Assembly: GCF_000371925.1 (NCBI RefSeq)
Contig: NZ_AQVE01000001.1
Coordinates: 124,001 to 188,000 of the forward strand
Length of the DNA stretch: 64,000 bases
Direction of reading: 5' to 3'
From: Thiolinea disciformis DSM 14473
Lineage (GTDB): Bacteria > Pseudomonadota > Gammaproteobacteria > Thiotrichales > Thiotrichaceae
Part shown: one piece after another, positions 7,588-18,000 of the stretch
Layout of the letters: each line of letters begins with the position of its first letter
Numbering within the stretch: the first letter of the stretch is position 1
The notes under the pieces: generated by a model
What the model saw: only the letters and a program-made list of their open reading frames with translations
What the model was told of the DNA's origin: nothing
Databases searched by the model: none
Position numbers and translations under genes: made by a program

Positions 7588-7782
7588 GGAATAAATTCTG
7601 CATAAAAAAGTCCGAATTGAGCTATAGCTTGGCTCAGACTTTAGATTAAAAATCAACCAATGCCAATATTTATTTGATAAAAATCACCAAGCCACGCACT
7701 ATCCTGCTAATTTCCTTACTATTAGACACGAAGCGCCTTAAGAGTCATTATGTAAATTCAGCTCTACTTGGGAGAAGATGAG

Positions 7783-8238
7783 ATGGCCGATATACTGACT
7801 TGGCAGGATGTATTGAACTATGCACGTCATGCTAATCCAGAGCCTGAGCGGCGCGTTGAAAAGACCGATGCTGCATGGAAAGAAGTGTTAGCCCCAGATG
7901 TGTATCAAGTCACTCGCCAACAAGCGACTGAGCGACCGTTTAGCTCTACTATGTGCAGTTTGTTTGAAGCAGGACAATACGAATGCGCGGCCTGTGGCAA
8001 TTTATTATTTGATGCGCGTGAAAAATTCGATTCTGGGACAGGTTGGCCATCCTTTACCCAACCCGTGAAAATCAATGCGATTGCTTATCGTGAGGACAAA
8101 TCACATGGTATGCAACGTATTGAAACCATCTGCAATGTATGCGATTCGCATTTGGGCCATGTGTTTCCTGATGGCCCAGCACCTAGCGGTTTGCGCTATT
8201 GCATGAATGCGTTAGCGCTTAAAAAAGTGAAGACCTAA
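7783..8238 (+). CDS. msrB: Peptide-methionine (R)-S-oxide reductase
   Basis: 151 residues. Repairs methionine-R-sulfoxide in proteins using thioredoxin. The zinc site is intact (Cys68 and Cys71 in CAACG, Cys117 and Cys120 in CNVC), as are GTGWPSF, SHLGHVF and the catalytic Cys140 in RYCMN. A resolving Cys near residue 58 (TMCSLFE) may be the recycling cysteine. Start ATG at 7783 follows GGAGAAG; an upstream TTG in frame is less likely. Its stop is two bases from the end of the convergent protease gene. Both neighbours suit envelope or protein-damage repair. Confidence 0.93.
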   Translation: MADILTWQDVLNYARHANPEPERRVEKTDAAWKEVLAPDVYQVTRQQATERPFSSTMCSLFEAGQYECAACGNLLFDAREKFDSGTGWPSFTQPVKINAIAYREDKSHGMQRIETICNVCDSHLGHVFPDGPAPSGLRYCMNALALKKVKT

Positions 8239-8240
8239 GC

Positions 8241-9356
8241 TTATTTTTGCAAGGTCAACTGCGCCTCAACTTCTATGGGGCGCGAATCCCGCAATAAACT
8301 TAGCTTCACTGTATCATTTAATTGGTAGCCATCTAGAATAGTAATTAAGTCACTGCTCTTAGTAATAGGTTTGCCATCAATCGCTTGAATAAAATCGCCT
8401 AATACGAGTTCTTCGTTTTGAGTCAGTGCTGTACCGCGCAGACCGGCTTTAGCCGCAGGTGAATTCGGCGCGACATCCAATACTAAAACCCCTTTGACGC
8501 CTAGACGTTCACTGACACGCGTGCTCACATCATCATTCATGGTAATGCCTAAAATCGGGCGTACATAGTGTCCATTTTGAATCAATTGGGGCACAACGCG
8601 GTTCACCGTATCAATCGGAATCGCAAAACCAATGCCGGCTGAAGCACCCGAGGGACTATAAATAGCAGCGTTTACCCCAATCACACGCCCCGAACTATCG
8701 AGTAAAGGACCACCAGAATTACCCGGATTAATAGAAGCGTCGGTTTGAATTAAATCAGCCATGCTACTAGAACCTTCCGCTTCAATACTGCGCCCTAACG
8801 CAGACAGAATGCCCGTTGTTAAGGTGTGGTCTAAACCAAAAGGATTACCAATCGCCAATACGGTCTGACCTACTTTGAGCTCACGGCTACTGCCAATTTG
8901 GACAGGCGGGGGAATATCTTTACGTTCGCGAATTTTTAAAACGGCTAAGTCATGTTGTGCACTCACTCCCACTACATCGGCCGTAAAAATACGCTGATCG
9001 GATAGACGAACTTTGGCGGATTTAAAACCTTCAACCACATGATTATTGGTAACGATATGGCCTTGTTTATCCCAAATAAAACCGGTTCCCGTACCACTAG
9101 GTTGCTCGATGACATCACGTGTCCAGCGATTAACGACACGCTGCGTGGTTGTGATATAAACCACAGAAGGGCTATTACGCTCAAAAATATCAATAATACG
9201 CTGTTCTTCTGAACTGAATCCTAGTGACTTGCCAACCGTGCGAGGCTGAGCAGCTTCCCCTTCGGCTCGATTATTCCAAATCGCTACGGCGGCTATGACT
9301 AGAGAAGCGCCAATCAGCAGCCACAGTATATTCTTGACCATCGGATTCACTTGCAT
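8241..9356 (-). CDS. DegS-like membrane-anchored serine protease (trypsin + one PDZ)
   Basis: 371 residues, close to DegS (355). One N-terminal membrane helix (about residues 9-26) anchors it in the inner membrane facing the periplasm. The trypsin domain shows the full triad: His106 (TNNHVVEG), Asp136 (QHDLAVL) and Ser214 (NPGNSGGPL). A single PDZ domain covers about 270-365 (RPILGITM, VLVLDVAPNSPAAKAGL). One PDZ plus an anchor is typical of DegS/AlgW, the site-1 protease that senses misfolded outer-membrane proteins and cuts the anti-sigma factor RseA, rather than DegP/DegQ, which have two. The rseA/rpoE genes are not in the window, so the sigma-E role is inferred. Start at 9356; a second ATG lies five codons in. 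Confidence 0.87.
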   Translation of the reverse strand: MQVNPMVKNILWLLIGASLVIAAVAIWNNRAEGEAAQPRTVGKSLGFSSEEQRIIDIFERNSPSVVYITTTQRVVNRWTRDVIEQPSGTGTGFIWDKQGHIVTNNHVVEGFKSAKVRLSDQRIFTADVVGVSAQHDLAVLKIRERKDIPPPVQIGSSRELKVGQTVLAIGNPFGLDHTLTTGILSALGRSIEAEGSSSMADLIQTDASINPGNSGGPLLDSSGRVIGVNAAIYSPSGASAGIGFAIPIDTVNRVVPQLIQNGHYVRPILGITMNDDVSTRVSERLGVKGVLVLDVAPNSPAAKAGLRGTALTQNEELVLGDFIQAIDGKPITKSSDLITILDGYQLNDTVKLSLLRDSRPIEVEAQLTLQK

Positions 9357-9390
9357 ATCACACTCACTTTGGATCGCGCAGGGATGGCGC

Positions 9391-10338
9391 TTAGTCTATT
9401 TTGAATAGGGTTAGTTTAGTACTCAGTAAGTCACTTTGATTATCATCGCTGACCATCAAGTATAAATTATCTTTAATATGTGTCAGACCTTCGAAATTAT
9501 CAATGGATAGAAGGCCAGAAAAAACAGCTAAGTTTTGTACAGCACAAGGGGTCTTGGGTTTGCAATTCAAAATATCCACTCGCCTTAAACTAATGACAAA
9601 AGGATTCGGAAACCCCGCCCATGCTCGCTCTAATACTAAGAGGCTCTGATCTGGCAAGACTTCCAAGGCCGTAATCGAACTTTTGGCAGAGGGATAAGCG
9701 GGAAATGACCAAGTACGGGTTGGGGAATAAATCGTATGCATCGTTTCCGCTTGGGTTTTTAATGACATTTCGGGCGCGGTCAACAGTCCAAGACGCGGAT
9801 GAAAAATGACTGATTCCAACATGTCATTGCCACTACGATACAATTTGCGATTTTTTAGCAAGGGATTCAGTGGGTCTTCCCCGATTTGGCGCGCTTTTGT
9901 GTCAGTCCGCACTAAGCGCGGAATGCCTTCCATAGCAACTACCAACTGCGAATCGCCCTTACGTCCATTTTGATCATTCAATACCGTCAAACCCTCCGCA
10001 TCACGTGGCTTAAGGGGCTTAGCTTTTCCATCGACTAAAGGGAAGGCTGCGATAGGTTTGACGTTCAAATTATTATTTTTAATGGATAATTTAAAGTGAA
10101 ACAAAATGCCTTTATCCGAAATCGCATACAGAACTTGCTCATCTGCATCCCATGCTAAATCGGAAAGCTCGGTGATGACTTGCTGATTCAGCGTATCGCG
10201 TGCTAGGGTGATTTGATCCAAAATAGTCAGTTGGTAAGCACTATCTTCTGCTTTTAAAGACGGTGCGGAACAAGCTGACAACAGTAAAGCAAGCAGCGCA
10301 GCACGCACTCCGCTACGTTTATTTATTTTTATAATCAT
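9391..10338 (-). CDS. Esterase-like/phytase-like lipoprotein
   Basis: 315 residues. A lipoprotein signal (ALLALLLSACS, lipobox LSAC with Cys near residue 23) is followed by a beta-propeller-like protein of the esterase-like activity of phytase family: ITELSDLAWDADEQVLYAIS, PRDAEGLTV, LLTAPEMSL, ITALEVLPDQSLLVLERAW and DNFEGLTHI are its recurring strand motifs. Members are secreted; some act on phosphate esters, but most are uncharacterised. Probably bound to the inner leaflet of the outer membrane. Transcribed in the same direction as the downstream degS-like gene with a 34-base gap, so they may share a transcript. Confidence 0.75.
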   Translation of the reverse strand: MIIKINKRSGVRAALLALLLSACSAPSLKAEDSAYQLTILDQITLARDTLNQQVITELSDLAWDADEQVLYAISDKGILFHFKLSIKNNNLNVKPIAAFPLVDGKAKPLKPRDAEGLTVLNDQNGRKGDSQLVVAMEGIPRLVRTDTKARQIGEDPLNPLLKNRKLYRSGNDMLESVIFHPRLGLLTAPEMSLKTQAETMHTIYSPTRTWSFPAYPSAKSSITALEVLPDQSLLVLERAWAGFPNPFVISLRRVDILNCKPKTPCAVQNLAVFSGLLSIDNFEGLTHIKDNLYLMVSDDNQSDLLSTKLTLFKID

Positions 10339-10399
10339 GAATCCAGCTTCAATTAAAAAAGTTAGCTAAATACTGCCTAAGCGCCGCGTCACTGACAAG

Positions 10400-11911
10400 T
10401 TACTGCTGCATTAAGATATGACTGAGCCAATCGGTACTACTGGTTTGAAGTATACTCAATAGACCCTGTGGATAAAAACCCCAGACTAAAATAGGCACGC
10501 CTAATAACCATAAAGCCGCTAGCTCGCGTGGTTTTAAATCCACCGACTGTGCCACCGCTGCATGGCGAACCGCCCCTAAGAAACTCTGTCGGTAGCTACT
10601 TAAAAAATAAGCTGCAGTAATAATCATGGCCGCTAACGACAACAAACCTGCCCCCAGATGCGTTTCCGCAATGCCCATGATCAGCAAAAACTCAGCTGGA
10701 AAACCACTGGTGAGTGGTAAACCAATACTCGCTACACCGAAGAAGAAAAATAAACTGGCGAGTAAGGGCATGGAGCTTGCTATACCCCCTAAATTTAAAA
10801 ATTCTGTTGATCCTAAACGTTGGTGGACAAAAGCCAAGATTAAGAATAAGCCGCTAGCGATTAAGGAAAAGTTGAGTAGTTGAAAAATAGCGCCTTGAAT
10901 ACCCGCATGCGTTAAACTAGCCACCCCTAATACCACTAAACCGACATGGCTTAAGCTGGAATAGGCTAACATACGGCGCAAGTTGGTTTGGCTCAAGGCA
11001 GCTAAAGCGCCATATAACACGCTAAGCATTCCCATACCGACTAAAAGCCATTGGTAATCTTGAGCAGCGCTAGGCGCTAGCGGTAAGGCAAAGCGGATTA
11101 ATCCATAGACGCCTACCTTCAAACCCACAACGGTGGCAACCACACTAGCAGGCCCTTCTTGCGCCAAAACAGGCAGCCAAGCATGAAATGGTACCGTCGG
11201 GAGTTTCAGGGCAAAACCAAATAGCAATAGGAAAAAGATAGCCGTTTCATACTGAAAATTAGGCTGATGTACCACTTGCAGTAAGAGCGTGTAATCAAAG
11301 CCAATCCCTTCGGGAGCTTGTACGGCCAGTGCAATAAAGGCTAGCAAAATTGCAGCGCCCCCTGACATCATGAATAAGGTATATTTCACCGCTGCATGAC
11401 GGCGATTGGGGCCAGCGCCCCATAAGCTAACTAAGAAAAATAAAGGTAGTAAACTCAACTCCCAACATAGAAAAAATAGCGCAGTGTCCAATGCACTAAA
11501 AATTCCTATTAGGCAGGCTTCAAATAATAAAAGCAGTGAAAAGAATAAGTTGGGCAGAAAACGCATCGCGTTCCAACTACTGATAATCACCGCCATAAAT
11601 AATAAAGTTGTAACTGGCAACAATAATAAAGAAAGCCCGTCAACACCGAGCAAATACTCAATATGTAGGCTAGGAATCCATGGACTGCGTTCCACAAACT
11701 GGAAGCCACTTTGTTGGGGGTCAAATTGAAAGACTATCCAAAGGCTAACTGTAAAAGCAGCTATGGCGGTGGTTAAACTCGTCCAGCGTGCTTCGCGTGC
11801 AGGCATGAGAAGTGTAATGCCTGCGCCTAAAGGCAATAGCAATAATAATAAACTCAACCAAGGAAAATCTGCTTGCAATAAGGGCACCGTGACAGCCACT
11901 AATTCATTCAT
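10400..11911 (-). CDS. NuoM/MrpD-like antiporter subunit, last gene of the dab operon
   Basis: 503 residues, about 13-14 membrane helices. It belongs to the complex I/Mrp antiporter family (proton_antipo_M). The ion-path residues are kept: Glu151 in FLCWELSLLPLFFL, Lys236 in FALKLPTVPFHAWLP and Lys265 in GLKVGVYGLIR, which match E144, K234 and K265 of E. coli NuoM. The adjoining text (LRRMLAYSSLSHVG) is also family-typical. It starts three bases after the upstream NuoM-like gene stops. No other nuo genes flank it, so it is not part of a complex I operon; with dabA in the same operon it most likely helps couple proton or sodium flow to inorganic carbon uptake. Confidence 0.85.
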   Translation of the reverse strand: MNELVAVTVPLLQADFPWLSLLLLLLPLGAGITLLMPAREARWTSLTTAIAAFTVSLWIVFQFDPQQSGFQFVERSPWIPSLHIEYLLGVDGLSLLLLPVTTLLFMAVIISSWNAMRFLPNLFFSLLLLFEACLIGIFSALDTALFFLCWELSLLPLFFLVSLWGAGPNRRHAAVKYTLFMMSGGAAILLAFIALAVQAPEGIGFDYTLLLQVVHQPNFQYETAIFFLLLFGFALKLPTVPFHAWLPVLAQEGPASVVATVVGLKVGVYGLIRFALPLAPSAAQDYQWLLVGMGMLSVLYGALAALSQTNLRRMLAYSSLSHVGLVVLGVASLTHAGIQGAIFQLLNFSLIASGLFLILAFVHQRLGSTEFLNLGGIASSMPLLASLFFFFGVASIGLPLTSGFPAEFLLIMGIAETHLGAGLLSLAAMIITAAYFLSSYRQSFLGAVRHAAVAQSVDLKPRELAALWLLGVPILVWGFYPQGLLSILQTSSTDWLSHILMQQ

Positions 11912-11914
11912 CGT

Positions 11915-13444
11915 TTAATGCCCTGCCTCATACCCTAAATGATTAGCCTGTTTAATGAATGCCGCTACGCCTTCAGTAGGGGTTTCAATTAATGCTAACC
12001 AAGGCGCGTCGTAAAAACCAACGGCAAGCGTAATAAAGATTACGGTCGTGGCTAAGATTTTTTCAGTTAATTCGGCTGGTTTGGTATTCCAATGTGTCGT
12101 ATCCGCTTCCGGCAAGGATAAAAACACCCGTTGAAAAGCACGCAATAAAAAACCGGCCGCAATTAAATTGCCTAAGGCCGCCAAAATCGTAATCGGTGCA
12201 CCAATACCTGCAATTGCCCCTTCTAATACAAAATGCACCGCATCAAAACCCGGGGTTCCGGGCATCCCCACAATCGCAAGGCTTGCGACAAAAAATGCAA
12301 TGCCTACCATGGGGATATAATCGAACATCATGCCTAAACGATTTAAATTTGTGGTGCGGGTGCGTTGCCAAATCAAGCCTGTCATAAACAGCAAGCTGGA
12401 AATCGCCAAACCTGTATTCAGTGACATTAAGAGACTGCCCTTTATTGCCACCTTATCAAGGCTGAATAAACCAATGGTAATAATGCCAGTATGACTGACG
12501 ACCGCGTATGCTAAGAGACTGCGGAGATTTTGCTGGCGCAGGGCTAATAAAGCGGCATAAAACACGCCTGTGACGGCAAAAATTACCGCAACTTTATGCC
12601 ATTGCCACGCCGCTTGGGGCGTGAGAATCAAAGCAAAGCGCCAGAGGCCATAAATACCGACTTTCATGCCCAACAAGGCAATGGGTGCCATGGCAATATT
12701 GCCGAACTTAATAAAATCAGGCAGCCAACCATGGAAGGGAAATAAGGGAACACGTACCGCTAAACCATAAAACAAGGCAAAAAATACCACGGGCGCGATT
12801 TCTTCTTTTACAGGCACACGTGACAACTGGATTAAGTCAAAAGACCAAACTTTCTGCTGGGTGGCATGACTCCAGCCTAATAATAAGGTAGCAATCATGA
12901 GCAGTACTAAGCCCACGCCCATAAATTGCAGAAAGCGCACTAGGACGGGTGTAATATCTTCCGTGGTTCCCCAGCGTTTGGTGAGATAAGCGACAAACAG
13001 GATTTGTAAGGCTGAAGCCATCACGAACCACAATAAATCCAGGGTGACAAACTGACTAATGAGGGTGGCTTGAATCGCCATCACAATGCCCAACATGGCG
13101 CTGCCATGCTGATTACGAAACACCATAAACACGATGGATAGGAAACCCAACACGGCGGTGAGCAATACAAATAACACACTCACACCGTCAACCGCTGCAT
13201 GGTATTGTAGGGCGCGCCATAGTTTGACCTGTTCCGCGTATTGCATCACACTGAAGGCTTGGCTACTGTCAAAGCCCCAATATAAGGTGATCGCTAAAGC
13301 CAATTCGAGTAAGGCCGCAATACTCGCCACCATAAAAGCACTTTGCCCGCGTAGGCGAATTAATAGCAATGCCGCCAGCCATGGCGTTAATTGCAACAAT
13401 CCTAATAAAGGCCAAGCATGAGAAGTTTCGATATACGTGATCAT
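11915..13444 (-). CDS. NuoM/NuoN-like subunit with altered channel residues
   Basis: 509 residues, about 14 membrane helices, antiporter-like fold. The family text FFALFYGLAVRVPLFPFHGWLP and LRSLLAYAVVSHTG is clear. However the conserved glutamate of the fifth helix is missing: where relatives have FWE, this protein has VMASALQIL (position 145 is Ala). The central lysine is Arg231. Lys261 in GMKVGIYGLWRF is kept. So proton translocation through this subunit is probably changed or lost. It lies between the dabB-like gene (11-base gap) and the NuoM-like gene (3-base gap), in one operon. Confidence 0.85.
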   Translation of the reverse strand: MITYIETSHAWPLLGLLQLTPWLAALLLIRLRGQSAFMVASIAALLELALAITLYWGFDSSQAFSVMQYAEQVKLWRALQYHAAVDGVSVLFVLLTAVLGFLSIVFMVFRNQHGSAMLGIVMAIQATLISQFVTLDLLWFVMASALQILFVAYLTKRWGTTEDITPVLVRFLQFMGVGLVLLMIATLLLGWSHATQQKVWSFDLIQLSRVPVKEEIAPVVFFALFYGLAVRVPLFPFHGWLPDFIKFGNIAMAPIALLGMKVGIYGLWRFALILTPQAAWQWHKVAVIFAVTGVFYAALLALRQQNLRSLLAYAVVSHTGIITIGLFSLDKVAIKGSLLMSLNTGLAISSLLFMTGLIWQRTRTTNLNRLGMMFDYIPMVGIAFFVASLAIVGMPGTPGFDAVHFVLEGAIAGIGAPITILAALGNLIAAGFLLRAFQRVFLSLPEADTTHWNTKPAELTEKILATTVIFITLAVGFYDAPWLALIETPTEGVAAFIKQANHLGYEAGH

Positions 13445-13455
13445 GCACAGTCCTT

Positions 13456-15015
13456 TTATAGAATCACGACCAGCGTGGCGGCAATCAATACCAGCAAATA
13501 ACGCGGCTGACGCAAATAATTATCCAATAATTCGGCTTGTGCGCCCAAGAAGCGGGTTAAGCGCGACAGGCCATTGCCACTGCCTTGTAGTACCAAACGA
13601 TTTTCAAACCACTCTAAAGCTTCAGCAGCCCATTGCATTAAAACGCCCAATACGCCAACACCTGTCCCTACTTGGCTTTCCAAACTTGGCATTGAGCCTG
13701 CGATGGTGGGGCGTCTGGATAAAATGGCCAATAAATTAGAGGAACCAGGTTGTCCCGTTAAAGGTTCAATAATACGTTCATCAAACAGTTGTGCCTCTTG
13801 AGCCAATTTGCGCGTGGGACGCACTAATAAACTATCAGCAATAGGATCTAGCCAAAAACGTTGTAAGGCCGCTGCATTGAGCCACGTCTTATTGCGTAAC
13901 CACAGTGGGGGTGGTTCAACCGCTTTAGTGGTTTGCTGCATGAAGGAAGGCGCATGTAAAAACTGATAAGTGCGCCATAAGGTGTGCAAAACCAAATGAA
14001 TCGTTGCCAAGGTATATAAACCTAAAGCAATCTCGATCAGCATTAAGCCTGTTTGCACCAAAGTCGCATGAATTAAAGAAGTTTTAATATCGGTCTGTGC
14101 CTGTGCTGTTAGCCAGCCATACACTACCGTTGCCAAGCCCATCGTGAATAACAGGTAGCTGAGTAGCGTGGCTTGTTCCAATAAAGGACTGATACGCAGT
14201 AACAGGTAAATGCCCGCATGACTCAGCACCGAACCATAAAATACCGCACTGGAGGGAGTAGGCCCTTCTAAAGCGCGCGTAATCCACGCGGAAAAAGGAA
14301 ATTGTGCTGACTTAATCACGGCTGCTAGTGTTATGCCAAAGCCGATTAAGCTCATCATAAGATCCGATTCAGGCTGCGCTGCCGCAAATAAACCCTGCCA
14401 ATCCGTCGTCCCTAAAAAACTTAGAGCAGTGAACAGTGCCAAAATGAAGGCCGCATCGCCAATACGATTGGTCACAAACGCACGGGTGGCATTGTAAGTA
14501 GCAATATCCCGCTGCCACGCATAAGCAATTAGTAAATAGGAACTGATGCCTGCTAACTCCCAACCAATGAAGGCTAATAGCGCTTCACCCGCCAATACTA
14601 CTAACAAAACGCCACTGTGAAATAAGGACAGAATCATGAAATAGCGTTGGAAACCAGCTTCACGATGTAGATAATTGACAGAAAAACGCGTCACTAATAG
14701 CAGAATCACACTAAATAACACGCCGACGGTAAGGCTGAGTGCATCAAGACGGAAACTGATAGCCGCCGTGAAATGCGTTAAATCTAGCCAAGCTCCGAGC
14801 CAGTAGCTAGTGCTACCCCCACTGAGCCATGTGTATAAACCTGTCGCTGTTAACAGGATAGGTGCTACCGTGGCAGCACTGAGCGCCACCCAATGTGTTT
14901 CACGCTCACCCGCTTCGCCTCGATTCCAACCTAACATATACCCTAAGGCAATCCAAGCCGCAGCCAATAAAGGCAATAAGGGAACCAGCGCAATCATGAA
15001 GGCCAACTTAGACAT
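13456..15015 (-). CDS. dabB: DabB-like NuoL-type subunit of the inorganic carbon transporter
   Basis: 519 residues, a NuoL/MrpA-type membrane protein with about 14 helices. Glu153 (FIGWELAGISSYLL) and Lys235 (AVIKSAQFPFSAWI) of the ion path are present. The motif FPFSAWITRALEGPTPSSA is the DabB/NuoL signature. It lacks the long C-terminal lateral helix of true NuoL; the tail carries polar segments and one last helix (YLLVLIAATLVVIL). The start is the ATG at 15015, which overlaps the end of dabA by eight bases; a longer frame would intrude ~80 bases into dabA. In DAB complexes DabB is thought to move H+ or Na+ and drive vectorial hydration of CO2 by DabA. Confidence 0.88.
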   Translation of the reverse strand: MSKLAFMIALVPLLPLLAAAWIALGYMLGWNRGEAGERETHWVALSAATVAPILLTATGLYTWLSGGSTSYWLGAWLDLTHFTAAISFRLDALSLTVGVLFSVILLLVTRFSVNYLHREAGFQRYFMILSLFHSGVLLVVLAGEALLAFIGWELAGISSYLLIAYAWQRDIATYNATRAFVTNRIGDAAFILALFTALSFLGTTDWQGLFAAAQPESDLMMSLIGFGITLAAVIKSAQFPFSAWITRALEGPTPSSAVFYGSVLSHAGIYLLLRISPLLEQATLLSYLLFTMGLATVVYGWLTAQAQTDIKTSLIHATLVQTGLMLIEIALGLYTLATIHLVLHTLWRTYQFLHAPSFMQQTTKAVEPPPLWLRNKTWLNAAALQRFWLDPIADSLLVRPTRKLAQEAQLFDERIIEPLTGQPGSSNLLAILSRRPTIAGSMPSLESQVGTGVGVLGVLMQWAAEALEWFENRLVLQGSGNGLSRLTRFLGAQAELLDNYLRQPRYLLVLIAATLVVIL

Positions 15016-18000
15016 GAACAGCCCCCGAAACAATGCGCACCGGCGGTAAATGGACTTTTTCCCCCTGATACCAATCCACTGAATGCTCAAACTGTGCTAA
15101 TTCACTGGAGCCAATCCAGCGTACAAAACCTTGTTTAGGATAGAAATGATAAATCTCGGGTAAAGCAGGAGGCTTTACCCCTAATAGCACCCAACCATTA
15201 CCGATTAACTCTTGTAACACCGCTTGACGCTGATAAACGGCTTCAACTATGGCAAGGTCGGCCTCAATTACCACCTGCAAGCGCATAGGCTCGTGAATTT
15301 CAATCATCTGTTTAGGTAGGCCAGTACGTAAATCACTACTGGCACCCTCCATCACCCCCAATAAGCCCATTACATTGTGAGTGACTTTCGAGCCACAACC
15401 GTAGCGATCATTGTCCACCGTGGAAAAATAGTATTCTAAATTGATCCCAGCACCGACCGGAGCCGTCGTGAGCAAAACGCTTTCCAATAAACGCCCATCG
15501 CTATCACCATGACAATCATAAGAAATCAGAAAGGCACGCCGATCTAAGAAAAGACTTTGGCTCATATGGCGTCGCCCAACAAATGCTACCGCATTCGTGA
15601 CATGACCCAGCTCAGGGCGCGGTTGGCTATAGTCCATTCCACGTCCTGCAACATGCTGCGCTGCTGCGAGTAGACTAGGTTTTCGCGGGGCTGACATTAG
15701 TTTGCGACAACGTTCATGGGCGGAATGCTGGCTCGCTAAATATAGGGTTTTCTGCAAGTCATTAAACGCTAATTCCAAGCGTTTAGGGATTAAATCCAAA
15801 TCCTGCCAACGGATTTCTTCGGTGCAGGTGTCATGCTCACCGCCGATAAACCATGTATCTTTGGGAATCTGAATAGCATCAGCAGCTAATAATTCTCGCA
15901 CTTCAGGGCGATTAGCCATGGCCGCAAAACTACGCGCATTAGGGCCGCTATAACGCCCACTACAAGCGCCACAGCCATAAGCAGCTTGATGGGGATTATT
16001 CTGGTTGGTGGAATAATGTCCCAACATAATGACTAAAGGGGCAAAACCTTGAGTCAGACCGGTCGCCTTGAGGAAATTGCCCACTAATTGAGCTTGCTCT
16101 TCATTCGTAAACCCCACTTGGTTGTGCTGAGCAGAGCGTTGAGGATCAATGTGGCTAGCCGTCAGATGTAAACGACTGGGCACAACACCTTCAAAACGCT
16201 TTTTAGCCCGCTGAACACTACTACCAAAGCGTAATGGCGCAAATGATTTACCCGCCATTACCCCTAAAGCAGCTGGCGCTGCGGCGAGCGCCGTTAATGT
16301 CCCCAAGCCCAAACGCGTACGTGTCCATTGATGCAGGCCATTAAAGAAACCTAAACGCTCATGACGGCGTTTCTGGTGAAGTGCAAAAGCCGTCGCTGAC
16401 TCGGCTAGCGCTTTTTCTTGAATCAGATTCACCGGTGTGACGGGCACAGGGCAAAGCTTACTACTGCGCTCATCATCCATACCTTGCCAATTCATGGGAA
16501 TATTAAAAAATGCCGCTGCCCCCAAGGTTTCAATACTAGGGTCACATTCTTCCACATGCCGCCGGAAACCTTCCTCGCGGTCATCCATGCAGCAAATCAC
16601 TTGCGCTTGTGGCCGACACGAACGATTAGCCCAAGTACCTTTCTGATGATTGTGTAAAATCGCGTTGTAAATAGCATTACGATAATTCAGTTCATACGCC
16701 TGCAACCACAAAAAGCTTAATTGCTGCTCATCCATTACCTCAAGACTAGCCAGTAACTCCGCTACTTTTTCTGAACCTAGCTGCTGAATATCTACACCTG
16801 TTAATCCTAAGTGTTGTGCCAAACGAAACAAACGCCAAGCACGATCGGACGCTTGAATATTCACCCCTTCATCAGTAACTGAGGAATGTTTCCACGCCCA
16901 AATCATTTGTGCTAAATGCAACCAAGCCGCAGCATCATAATGGTCGCGTTGGTGGAGATCGATTTGTTGCCGATCTAATAATTGGTGTGCCAATACCATG
17001 AGATACTCGGGTAATTCACCTTTAAAGCGCTCATAACGCACCAAAAATTCATCCAGATGGTCAAGGAAATAACCACGTAACTCCGGCAAGCTCGCCTCAA
17101 TCAACCACTGATCCCGACAAACTTGGCGTGCCGTAATATGCTCCAATAGCAAACGCACGGCTAAATAATCGCGCATATCAACCGCATTGGGTAAATGCTG
17201 ATATGCTGGTGTGCGATGCCGCCATAACATCATACCCGACCACCCCGGTAAATCTAAGGCAAGGTGCTCTAAATACGTTTCCCAATTCGCCTCAGGAATA
17301 CCCAAACGCCGTAACTCAGCCTCAATCGTGGCACTCGCTTCATCAGGTAAAGAATCTAGGTGTTCAATCCAATCTGGCACACCATTCAGATTCGCACTCC
17401 AATCGGTCGCTGCCTGCATTTTCCACCACGTATAAAAACTCTTGGTGGGTAAAGTGGCTGAATTGGGTGCCAGTCCTTGATCTAGCCACAACGACAATGG
17501 GCGTAATAATAAGGGGCGCGCACTCTCCAAAATATCGTGCCCCAACAAGACTTGCAGCAAACCACGCAAGGTCATCTTGTGCCCAACTTGATGCAATAGG
17601 TCATCCAAGACTTCACGCGCATATTGATGCAACACAGGATTCAAACTCATTTCGCCTGCGGCTAATGTCTGCCCAAATAAGCGTGAAGCTCTATCAGGCG
17701 CAACATGCACCAACTCCTCAGCATGAGATAAGGCACGATCGAAATGCAAAACCTCTAAACAGCTTTGCCACAACTGCTGAATCGCAACACCTTCGTTCGC
17801 CAGACCTTGTTGGATAGCACGCTTTAACCACTGTGTTTTGGTTTCATGTGGAACATCTGCTTGGCAACCAGCTAAGGCTTGCTCTTCTTCAATCTTCCAA
17901 ACCAATTGGTGGGGTGTAATGGCTTGAATCGGATAGTTTAAGACCACGCGATAAACATCTGCGCGTGTCAGCGTTTTATCCTTAAGCGTTATGATGACTT

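Noticed and set aside
11406-11729. 107-residue plus-strand ORF rich in Lys and Asn
   Set aside because: Antisense shadow of a Leu-rich membrane protein gene.
17203-17817. 204-residue plus-strand ORF inside dabA
   Set aside because: Antisense shadow of a well-conserved gene; composition (many Thr, Ser, Gln, His) is typical of the reverse frame.
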